Part shown: piece after piece, positions 31,736-38,277 of the stretch
Layout: each line of letters opens with the position of its first letter
How positions within the stretch are numbered: position 1 is the stretch's first letter
DNA from: CAZOKO01 sp964580455
GTDB taxonomy: Bacteria > Desulfobacterota > WTBG01
NCBI GenBank assembly: GCA_964580455.1
Contig: CAZOKO010000011.1
Span: 1 to 38,277 of the forward strand
Direction: 5' to 3'
DNA length: 38,277 nucleotides
The notes under the pieces: model-generated
Seen by the model: only the letters and a program-made list of their open reading frames with translations
What the model was told of the DNA's origin: nothing
Databases searched by the model: none
Made by a program: the position numbers and the translations under genes

Positions 31736-32362
31736 ATGAGAATACTGGGATTTATGGGAAGTCCCCGCACCAAGGGGCTTTGTGCTCAATTTACAGAAAG
31801 TGCCCTGAAAGGTGCAGCGAGTAGAGGTGCCGAGGTTAAACAGTTTAATCTTGTGAAGTATAATATCAAATATTGCCGTGGCTGCTATAAGTGTGTCTAT
31901 AAAAATCATGAGTTTCCTATCGGGAAATGTCCCTTGAAGGACGACATGTCCGGCATCCTCGCGGAATATCTTGAGGCGGATGGTTATATTATGGCATCTC
32001 CTGTTTACGATTTTACTGTGCCCGCGGTAATGAAAGCATTTATTGAACGACGTTTCCCGATGTTTTATAAGGTCAAGGGGAGTCGTGGAGTACCTGATGC
32101 ACGGGTAAAGCAGAATTTTAAAAAGAAGGCGTCATTGATTGCCACCGGAAGTGCAGGGGATGAATATGCATCTATTGCCGAGCCCTGCTTTGATGTGATG
32201 TCGGGTCACTTTATGATTGAAGAAATTGATATCGTCGATCAGCTCTACGTGGGATTGATTCATAATGTTGACGAAAAGAGATATAAAGAGAAAATTGATG
32301 AAACATACAGTATGGGAATGCATCTGGTTGAAGAAATCGAAAAGGCAAGAGAAGGGGAATGA
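31736..32362 (+). CDS. Iron-sulfur flavoprotein / NADPH-dependent FMN reductase family
   Basis: The 208-residue flavodoxin-like protein begins with ILGFMGSPRTKG, the FMN phosphate-binding loop of the family. It then has C47, C50 and C53 in CRGCYKC and C65 in GKCPLKDDM, a compact cysteine motif like that of iron-sulfur flavoproteins that hold a [4Fe-4S] cluster. YIMASPVYDFTVPAVMKAFIERR is the second FMN-contact region. Such proteins shuttle electrons between ferredoxin and flavin acceptors in anaerobes. AAGGAG lies 11 bases before the ATG. The gene begins the more GC-rich block and converges with the HemF-like gene. A link to the AOR genes is inference. Confidence 0.88.
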   Translation: MRILGFMGSPRTKGLCAQFTESALKGAASRGAEVKQFNLVKYNIKYCRGCYKCVYKNHEFPIGKCPLKDDMSGILAEYLEADGYIMASPVYDFTVPAVMKAFIERRFPMFYKVKGSRGVPDARVKQNFKKKASLIATGSAGDEYASIAEPCFDVMSGHFMIEEIDIVDQLYVGLIHNVDEKRYKEKIDETYSMGMHLVEEIEKAREGE

Positions 32363-32394
32363 TAGATAATCGTGAAAAAATGTTACAGCAGATA

Positions 32395-33141
32395 TCAGTA
32401 TTTTATGATCGGGGCAAAGTGAATCCGCGCCATGGCCTCAAGAGGTACACCCAGTTTTTGGATGACCTGAAAGGACATATCTTCTAGTATATAAAACTCA
32501 AGTATGCGTGATCGGACAGTATTCATCAGAGTTTCTTCCTCTTTATGATAGGGTTCGTTCACTCGCTTATCCACGATTTCGAAATACAATTCTACCCACG
32601 TTAATCCTGCCTCCTTGACGAAATCAAGTTGCTCTTCTGTTAACTCCAGTCGTATCCCTATCCCGGCATTAACGGCACAATTCCAATGATCCCTTTTGTA
32701 AATATCCACGATCTTCTTTCTTAAACCCTCATAGTCTTCTTTGTGTCGCTCAGTAGTCTTTTTTATTCCATCATGCAAAAGATTAAGGTCTTCTTTGCAC
32801 GTAGCTACAGGAGCTACATCCAGAAACCCTCCAAACCTGTCTTCCTTCGCTTTGCGATTCTCCATATTAAAGAGGAGGATGGGGATTTTCGGATTAGCGG
32901 GATAGATTTTGATCTGAAAGACATCAAAACGTGTCTCTTCTCCAGTCTCCGGATTTTTTGTTTTGATACGTATCCGGGCAGTAGCTGCCTTTTCAAGGAT
33001 AGCCCCTCTTAATACAGATGAGTCAACACGTCCGACCGAAAAGCTTACGCTTCTATCTTCTATTTGGCTGGTCTGGTTAAAGCGTTTGAATCCAGCGAGT
33101 GCAGTCTCTCTAAGTTGGCTATAGTATGCTTCCATATCCAT
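32395..33141 (-). CDS. Divergent HemF-superfamily protein of unknown activity
   Basis: The 248-residue protein aligns by eye with oxygen-dependent coproporphyrinogen III oxidase: VLRGAILEKA (43-52), YPANPKIPILLFN (80-92), DRFGGFLDVAPV (101-112) with a following ED, EIVDKR (188-193), and VRSRILEFYILED (209-221) ending in a region like HemF's ESILMSMPPLVRW. These occur in HemF order and spacing. Residues usual in HemF are missing: the His in HPxNPYVP is Tyr80, and the HRNE motif region reads DHWNCAVNAG (151-160). It is therefore probably not an active oxygen-using oxidase. ATG 33141 follows GAGGT by 6 bases, so I prefer it to 33162. It is divergent from the AOR gene. Confidence 0.6.
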   Translation of the reverse strand: MDMEAYYSQLRETALAGFKRFNQTSQIEDRSVSFSVGRVDSSVLRGAILEKAATARIRIKTKNPETGEETRFDVFQIKIYPANPKIPILLFNMENRKAKEDRFGGFLDVAPVATCKEDLNLLHDGIKKTTERHKEDYEGLRKKIVDIYKRDHWNCAVNAGIGIRLELTEEQLDFVKEAGLTWVELYFEIVDKRVNEPYHKEEETLMNTVRSRILEFYILEDMSFQVIQKLGVPLEAMARIHFAPIIKY

Positions 33142-33162
33142 CAGCGCACCTCTTTTTAGCAT

Positions 33163-33467
33163 GAATGGGTTAGGCTTTCATATCCTCAATGAATGCTACA
33201 CTGGATGTTTGCAAAAAGCGAGCGATAAATCTGGCGAAATGGCAGGAAGACTTAAGAAACCTCCGGTTGTTTGCTAATGAGCGGAGCCACGATATGTCGA
33301 AGCAGGAGACTCACCGGCAAATCTTTTGATAACGTATCTAAGAATTTAAAATGTTTACCCCAAATGGTTTCTGTGCTATAGAAACCATAAAAAATAATGT
33401 TTGGTATTGAATTTTATTAACACAAAAGAAAATAAACCAAAAACATATTTTCGATACGAGCAATAAC
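33163..33467. other. Divergent leader region, possibly structured upstream of the AOR gene
   Basis: This 305-base gap lies between the HemF-like gene (minus) and the first AOR gene (plus). Between 33207 and 33322 several complementary segments can be paired. GTTTGC (33207-33212) pairs with GCAAAT (33317-33322), CTCCG (33261-33265) with CGGAG (33282-33286), and CGA with TCG around 33290-33299. This is compatible with a structured RNA domain of about 115 bases, for example a molybdenum/tungsten cofactor riboswitch, but I cannot match a consensus. Positions 33340-33467 are AT-rich and should hold the AOR promoter. Confidence 0.3.
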
Positions 33468-35411
33468 ATGAAAACAATCTATGGATGGACAGGTAAATTG
33501 TTACATGTCAACCTGACAGATCGTACAATGGCTGAACGGAACACGCTTGAGTATGCGGATCGCTTCATAGGCGGCAAAGGGATAGGAGAAAAAATTTATT
33601 GGGATATGTTATCAACTCAAAGAGATGCGTTTCATCCGGATGGTCCACTGATTGTGATGACGGGACCGCTCGCCGCTACTCCTGCTCCGAGTGCTTCGCG
33701 CTGGCTTATGTGTGGGAAGTCCCCCTCGCTGTATCCGGAAAATTATGCCAGCACAAATCTTGGTGGTTTTTTCGGTGCGGAATTGAAGAAGGCAGGATAC
33801 GATGGGCTGGTTATTCAAGGTAAAGCCAGTGGTAGTGTATATCTCAGCATGAATAACGAAAAAGTTGAAATAAAAGACGCCAGCCATTTATGGGGTTTGC
33901 AAATCCGAAAAACAATGGAAACGTTACGAAGAGACATGGGGAATCAGATAAAGATACTCACGACAGGGATAGGGGGAGAGAACGCGGTTCGTTTCGCGAC
34001 CGTTGCCACCGATGCGGGAGGCAGCGGTTCCATGGGATTTGGTTCGGTTATGGGTTCGAAAAATCTAAAAGCCATAGCTGTAAGTGGTACAGGGTCAATT
34101 CCCGTAGCACATCCAGATACCATCAATGAGATCAGACAGAAAATCAAAAAAATGACAGGAGAGGGTTACTTTAATCTCTATGGAACGGCTCCTCCTCTCC
34201 CTGAGACTGACGTTGTAAAGCAGGTGCATTGCCACGGATGTCCACAAGGATGCTGGCGATCACTTTACAGAGCTGCTTCTGGGGAAGAGGGAATACGGAA
34301 ATGCCAGGCCTCTTTTTTCTATTCTCTATGGGATAAAAAACTCCATGGTGATCTTACAAAGGCAACTTTTCTTGCTACTTCGCTGGCTAATGAATATTCT
34401 CTGTGTTCGATGGAGCTTCCGGGTATCCTTATCTGGTTGGAAAGGTGCCTTGAAAACGGCATTATCTCGGAGAAAGAAACGGAACTCCCCATGAACAAAG
34501 CAGGAACGTTAGAATTCGTTGAGGCCTTCATCAAAAAGATTTCCACACGAGAAGGGTTTGGCAATGTTCTCGCTGAAGGTGTGATGAGAGCAGCGGATAC
34601 GATTGGCAAAGGTGCTAAAGAATTGGCCCTTGATCATTTTACCCAGACGGGACGAGGCATTGCCTATGGACCGAAAGTATTTTCAACCGCTGCCCTCATA
34701 TATGCCACTGAATCAAGACCCTCCATTACAGAACTTCACGAAATTTGTGGACCGTTGACGAAATGGGCATTGTGGTACACAACCCAGGGAACGTTTTCTT
34801 ATGTATCAACTGATGTCATCAGGAAAATAGCAAAGCGATTCTGGGGTGGTGATGAAGCCGTTGACTTCTCAACCCATACAGGAAAACCCATTGCGGCCGT
34901 TCACATACAAAATCGCCAGCATGCCATGGACTCCGTCATTGTTTGTGACTTTGCCTTTCCCATCTTTTATGATGCATGTTCTGAAGTCCATGTTGGGGAT
35001 CCAACACTGGAGAGTCGCCTTTTCACTGCTGTTACCGGAAAAGAGATGGATGAAAAAGAGTTGAATGGTGCAGGGGAGAGGATTTTCAATCTTTACCGGG
35101 CAATCCTCCTGCGTGAAGGCAGAAACGGCAGAGAAGATGACTATTTGCCAGACAGTCAATTTAAAGAGCGGGTTGAACCGGGTTACGATGCATTTGTCAT
35201 GTTTAATCCGGATCTCTATCTCCCGGGATCAGGCAATCAAGTCCTTTCTCGTTTGGGGAAAGCACTCACGAGGGATGAATTTGAAAAGATGAGACAGGAA
35301 TACTACAAGCTTCGAGGCTGGGATGTTTCAACAGGCTTGCTTAAAAAGGATAAGTTGGTTGCGCTCAATCTTTCAGACCTGGTTGAGCCACTTAAAGGAA
35401 AAGCAATTTAG
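33468..35411 (+). CDS. Aldehyde:ferredoxin oxidoreductase family protein, first copy
   Basis: A full-length AOR-family enzyme of 647 residues, expected to carry a tungsten (or molybdenum) bis-pyranopterin and a [4Fe-4S] cluster. The start YGWTGKLLHVNLTD and GGFFGAELKKAGYDGLVIQG are family features. Cluster ligands are C255, C258 and C262 (HCHGCPQGC) with C493 in DSVIVCDF, close to the position of the fourth ligand in the Pyrococcus enzyme. The C-terminus YYKLRGWDVSTG is typical. AOR enzymes oxidise aldehydes to acids or, in the BamB branch, reduce benzoyl-CoA. The substrate cannot be read here. A ferredoxin-DUF169 gene and a second AOR follow at 29- and 61-base gaps. Confidence 0.93.
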   Translation: MKTIYGWTGKLLHVNLTDRTMAERNTLEYADRFIGGKGIGEKIYWDMLSTQRDAFHPDGPLIVMTGPLAATPAPSASRWLMCGKSPSLYPENYASTNLGGFFGAELKKAGYDGLVIQGKASGSVYLSMNNEKVEIKDASHLWGLQIRKTMETLRRDMGNQIKILTTGIGGENAVRFATVATDAGGSGSMGFGSVMGSKNLKAIAVSGTGSIPVAHPDTINEIRQKIKKMTGEGYFNLYGTAPPLPETDVVKQVHCHGCPQGCWRSLYRAASGEEGIRKCQASFFYSLWDKKLHGDLTKATFLATSLANEYSLCSMELPGILIWLERCLENGIISEKETELPMNKAGTLEFVEAFIKKISTREGFGNVLAEGVMRAADTIGKGAKELALDHFTQTGRGIAYGPKVFSTAALIYATESRPSITELHEICGPLTKWALWYTTQGTFSYVSTDVIRKIAKRFWGGDEAVDFSTHTGKPIAAVHIQNRQHAMDSVIVCDFAFPIFYDACSEVHVGDPTLESRLFTAVTGKEMDEKELNGAGERIFNLYRAILLREGRNGREDDYLPDSQFKERVEPGYDAFVMFNPDLYLPGSGNQVLSRLGKALTRDEFEKMRQEYYKLRGWDVSTGLLKKDKLVALNLSDLVEPLKGKAI

Positions 35412-35440
35412 TTTTTCTCCATTTCACAAGAGGAGGCACA

Positions 35441-36313
35441 ATGGCTTTTATTATTGATCAAAACCTATGCGTGGCGTGCGGCTCCTGTATTGGAAATTGC
35501 CCGAATCGGGCAATTGTGCGAAGAGGTCATGCGATCGTTATCACCGGCATGTGTTCAGACTGTGGAACCTGCATTCACTACTGTTCGATGGGAGCGATCG
35601 GAAAGGGGGAGATAAAGGCTGAGCTCAATAACAAAAAGTTGCATCAAGCCTTGAAAGAAAAGCTTTCTTTAAAGAGGGACATTGCCGCCATGAAGTATGC
35701 TAATGACCCACCCAAAGGGATACCCGTAGAGGAAGGGCCCCACTTCTGGTGTGGTATTTGCGGAGATGTTTTTGATGGAAGCGGTAGCCCTGTGTTCTTT
35801 ACAGCCAGGGCCAGTAGCTGTGGCGGCTGTGCAAACATCGGGATCGGAGGGATAAAATCTACAAAAGAGGATTTTGAAGCCGCATTAAATGCCCAGGTTA
35901 TCGGTGAGGGGAATCTCTACGCTACGAAAGAAGTGATGGCAACGGGGCGATCCATTTTTCCCCGTTATCCAAAGGTATCGGGCGGAGTAATTATTGGTTC
36001 ACTTGAAGGGATGAGCATGCCCGATCTGATCATCTTTCCGGTAAACGGGCACCAGATGTGCATGATTTCCACAGCGTTTGCCTTTGATACAGGAGAAGTC
36101 ATTTCTGGATATGCGGGAAAGTCTGCCTGTCTGATGTCGATTCCTTTTCCTTTCGTGGCGAACAAGCCTGTTTTTGCCGTCGGAGATTACGGAGGCAGAA
36201 CGTTTATGAGATTGAAGGATGAGGAGTTCGTGGTTTGCTTTCCCTATAGACTTGTTCCCGGTCTGGTTGCTAACCTTGACAGGACTGTTTATGCAAAAGA
36301 GCAGCATAACTGA
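35441..36313 (+). CDS. Two-cluster ferredoxin fused to a DUF169 domain
   Basis: The 290-residue protein begins with an 8Fe-8S ferredoxin domain: C10, C13, C16, C20 (CVACGSCIGNCP) and C38, C41, C44, C48 (CSDCGTCIHYCS). From about residue 60 it is a DUF169 domain. It shows IAAMKYANDPPKGIPV, HFWCGICGDVF, SSCGGCANIGIGGIKS, a PDLIIFPVNGHQMCMI block, and FAVGDYGGR. DUF169 has no established function that I can cite. Its conserved cysteines suggest metal or cofactor binding. AGGAGG lies 6 bases before the ATG. Lying between two AOR genes, it probably passes electrons to or from them. The DUF169 part may be a subunit interface or sensor, but this is inference. Confidence 0.88.
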   Translation: MAFIIDQNLCVACGSCIGNCPNRAIVRRGHAIVITGMCSDCGTCIHYCSMGAIGKGEIKAELNNKKLHQALKEKLSLKRDIAAMKYANDPPKGIPVEEGPHFWCGICGDVFDGSGSPVFFTARASSCGGCANIGIGGIKSTKEDFEAALNAQVIGEGNLYATKEVMATGRSIFPRYPKVSGGVIIGSLEGMSMPDLIIFPVNGHQMCMISTAFAFDTGEVISGYAGKSACLMSIPFPFVANKPVFAVGDYGGRTFMRLKDEEFVVCFPYRLVPGLVANLDRTVYAKEQHN

Positions 36314-36374
36314 TTCACTGAGATTCTGATTATGGGATTTTAATTAACTATCTTTATCCGAAGAGGAGGTTGCT

Positions 36375-38177
36375 ATGGGAGAAACGTATGGATGGACAGG
36401 TTCCTTATTAAGGATGGAACTTCCCTCAGGAGAGTTTCATAAAACACAGAACATGGATTATTCCGAGAATTTTATCGGGGGCAGGCTTATGGCTTCACGA
36501 ATATACTGGGATGAGGTTCCTAAAACCACAAAGGCTCTGGATCCCGACAATCTCCTGATGTTCCTGCCCGGCCCACTTACCGGGACACAGGCAATAGGAT
36601 GCTCCAGGTGGGTTATCAGCGCCAAGTCACCACATTCCTTCCCTGATCAATATGGTTTTGGAAACGGTGGGGGATTTTTCGGAGCCGCTTTAAAGCGGTC
36701 CGGATTTGATGGACTAATCATCCGAGGTAAAGCAAAATCCCTTTCCTACATTCTGATNNNNNNNNNNNNNNNNNNNNNNNNNNNNNNNNNNNNNNNNNNN
36801 NNNNNNNNNNNNNNNNNNNNNNNNNNNNNNNNNNNNNNNNNNNNNNNNNNNNNNNNNCATCCTGATAAAATCAGTGAGGTTAACAAGCAGATTCGTTTCT
36901 TGCGGAAAGGACAAAATGAAAGTTTGTATCTAACCGAACCCATGATCCAGGGAATCGATAAGGGAAAAGATACACCCTGTTATGCCTGCCCGGGCGGATG
37001 CTCGAGAGCATTCTTTAAACATACTTCAGGGAGGGAGGAGATACGCAAAACCTGTGCGTCTGCCTTTGTCTATACTCCGTGGGATCAGCTTTACCATGGT
37101 GAGGCAACGGAAAATCCTTTCCTGGCAACATCGTTGTGTGACCGCTTCGGTCTGTGTACGTCTGAGATCAGTAATATTATTTACTGGCTTTATGAGTGTT
37201 TCAAACAGGGAGTGCTCGCCGAAGATGAAACTGGACTTCCCCTCTCTAAGATTGGGAGCCTTGAATTTATCGAATCTCTGGTTGGCTGTATTGTTAAAAA
37301 AGAGGGGTTTGGTGAACTGCTCGCCCAGGGTACTCGCAGGGCATCGATTGAAAAGGGTAAAGCAGCCGAGGGAATTGCCTTGAGACACATTACTCCATCG
37401 GGATATGTAAACGATTCATATGGCGGCAGGGTATTTTTGACAAATGCACTTTTTTATGCGACCGAGACAAGAAATCCCATTATCCAGCTTCACGAATTCA
37501 GTTTCACTGTGCTTAAATGGATGCTCTGGCACACTACCTCGGGCGCCATGTCTTCCCTCACCACGGAAGATTTGAGGAAGATCGCAAAGCGAGCATGGGG
37601 CGATGAAAAAGCGGTGGATTTTACCACCTGTGAGGGGAAACCCAAAGCAGCCTTTATGATACAGAACCGCCAGCACGCCAAGGAAAGCATAGTGGCCTGC
37701 GACCGCTTCTACCCCTTGTTGGATACAGACCAGCGTGAAGACCATATGGGTGACCCCACACTTGTTCCGCAACTCTTTGGTGCGGTAACAGGAAAAGAGA
37801 TGAGTGAGGATGATTACTACCGGATGGGAGAACGGTCTTTTAACCTCCAAAGAGCAATTCTGGGACGCGAGGGAAGAGCGGGAAGAAAGGATGATAACAT
37901 AGGAGAATTCAATTTTACAGAACCCATAGAGACCGAGGAAGGGATGGTGGGTTTATTTAATCCCGATCTCGAGTTTCCGGGCGCTGGTGATGAAATCATC
38001 ACTCGCAAAGGAAAGAAGATGGACCGTAACGATTTTGAACGTATGAAAGACGAATACTACAGCTTAAGGGGGTGGGATGTTTCGACAGGCCTTCAGAAAA
38101 AAGAACATTTGAAAAAGCTATGCTTGTCCTTTGTTTGCGATGAAATGGATAAACTGGACCTTCTTAAAAAGGAGTGA
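36375..38177 (+). CDS. Aldehyde:ferredoxin oxidoreductase family protein, second copy (interrupted by scaffold gap)
   Basis: A second AOR-family gene, 600 residues as drawn with 34 unknown residues at the gap. It starts YGWTGSLLRMELPSGEF and has GNGGGFFGAALKRSGFDGLI. Cluster cysteines C202, C205 and C209 (CYACPGGC) and C442 (ESIVACDR) use numbering that counts the gap as drawn. It ends YYSLRGWDVSTGLQKK. All visible cofactor residues are intact, so it should be active. The first copy has about 87 residues where this one shows 34, so the true gene is probably about 650 residues. AGGAGG lies 6 bases before the ATG. The difference from copy one may mean another substrate or a heteromeric complex. 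Confidence 0.9.
   Translation: MGETYGWTGSLLRMELPSGEFHKTQNMDYSENFIGGRLMASRIYWDEVPKTTKALDPDNLLMFLPGPLTGTQAIGCSRWVISAKSPHSFPDQYGFGNGGGFFGAALKRSGFDGLIIRGKAKSLSYILXXXXXXXXXXXXXXXXXXXXXXXXXXXXXXXXXXHPDKISEVNKQIRFLRKGQNESLYLTEPMIQGIDKGKDTPCYACPGGCSRAFFKHTSGREEIRKTCASAFVYTPWDQLYHGEATENPFLATSLCDRFGLCTSEISNIIYWLYECFKQGVLAEDETGLPLSKIGSLEFIESLVGCIVKKEGFGELLAQGTRRASIEKGKAAEGIALRHITPSGYVNDSYGGRVFLTNALFYATETRNPIIQLHEFSFTVLKWMLWHTTSGAMSSLTTEDLRKIAKRAWGDEKAVDFTTCEGKPKAAFMIQNRQHAKESIVACDRFYPLLDTDQREDHMGDPTLVPQLFGAVTGKEMSEDDYYRMGERSFNLQRAILGREGRAGRKDDNIGEFNFTEPIETEEGMVGLFNPDLEFPGAGDEIITRKGKKMDRNDFERMKDEYYSLRGWDVSTGLQKKEHLKKLCLSFVCDEMDKLDLLKKE
36758..36857. other. Assembly gap (100 N placeholder)
   Basis: Exactly 100 Ns interrupt the second AOR gene. 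The round number points to a scaffold gap of unknown length. Comparison with the first copy suggests that about 260 bases are missing. The frame matches on both sides of the 100 N. Confidence 0.97.
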
Positions 38178-38277
38178 CCCACTTTGTCCAAAAGCAAGCT
38201 TTTATGTAAGAACGATTAAAACTTTAAATGCCTATTGACATAACTCAACATGGCTCACGTTGGACAAACCCAAGAGT

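Noticed and set aside
32395..33141. Functional oxygen-dependent coproporphyrinogen III oxidase (hemF)
   Set aside because: Conserved histidines and the HRNE motif are missing and no haem gene is near, so only fold-level relatedness is claimed.
37416..37850. Minus-strand open frames opposite both AOR genes
   Set aside because: They arise from the higher GC of the AOR genes, have no ribosome-binding sites and match no domain.
36375..38177. Second AOR as a truncated pseudogene
   Set aside because: Its shortness is explained by the 100-N placeholder. Both sides are in frame and all visible cofactor ligands are intact.

Overview
The window looks like a piece of the chromosome of an AT-rich, anaerobic, peptidoglycan-containing bacterium, probably Gram-negative. 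The signs are lipoprotein signal peptides, glutamate racemase, PilZ/HDOD signalling, oxygen-independent cobamide lower-ligand genes and tungsten/molybdenum aldehyde oxidoreductases. No rRNA, tRNA or ribosomal-protein marker is present, so I do not assign a phylum. The many small decayed repeats (CACAGA-type, CCCCCTTT-type, GATGCAGGAT-type) and a GxxExxY remnant recall environmental genomes of the Desulfobacterota or Planctomycetota kind, but that is an impression, not evidence. A run of exactly 100 Ns at 36758-36857 shows that this is a draft scaffold.

Layout. 0.2-2.5 kb: a glutaminyl-peptide cyclotransferase, a small lipoprotein and an aldo/keto reductase. 2.8-5.0 kb: a long coiled-coil protein followed by a HEAT-repeat protein. 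5.5-8.0 kb: a same-strand signalling group (excisionase-type HTH, PilZ, HDOD, GAF-PAS). 8.1-8.9 kb: a TIM-barrel sugar isomerase-like gene. 9.1-22.8 kb: a large cobamide (B12-type) cluster. 22.8-25.9 kb: a HgdB-type dehydratase subunit, a PiT phosphate transporter and its DUF47 partner, all on the minus strand. 26.2-31.2 kb: housekeeping genes (murI, GerMN protein, fusA, queC, NifU-like, NUDIX). 31.7-38.2 kb: a visibly more GC-rich block with an iron-sulfur flavoprotein, a divergent HemF-like protein, two aldehyde:ferredoxin oxidoreductase (AOR) family genes and, between the two AORs, a ferredoxin-DUF169 fusion.

The cobamide cluster runs cobU-cobT-cobS, cobC-cbiB-cobD-cbiA, a B12-binding radical SAM protein, an O-methyltransferase, a ThiC-like protein, cbiP and one more methyltransferase. 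It covers amidation of cobyrinic acid, aminopropanol attachment, nucleotide-loop assembly and, I infer, anaerobic synthesis of the lower-ligand base. The ThiC-like protein would be the hydroxybenzimidazole synthase (BzaF/BzaA/BzaB type), the O-methyltransferase BzaC and the radical SAM protein BzaD. If so, the native cobamide probably carries 5-methoxybenzimidazole or 5-methoxy-6-methylbenzimidazole. The last methyltransferase overlaps cbiP by four bases and has no role that I can name. A perfect 10-bp terminator-like hairpin sits between a candidate promoter and cobU.

The best candidate for something undescribed is the 31.7-38.2 kb block. Two AOR paralogues flank a ferredoxin-DUF169 protein, and divergently next to them is a HemF-superfamily protein lacking the HRNE motif and other conserved histidines of oxygen-dependent coproporphyrinogen oxidase. 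Several smaller curiosities are reported: a phosphate transporter whose only plausible start is ATT, a BACON lipoprotein remnant fused in frame to a NUDIX gene and knocked out of frame at an A8 tract, and a GxxExxY remnant inside an imperfect inverted repeat.
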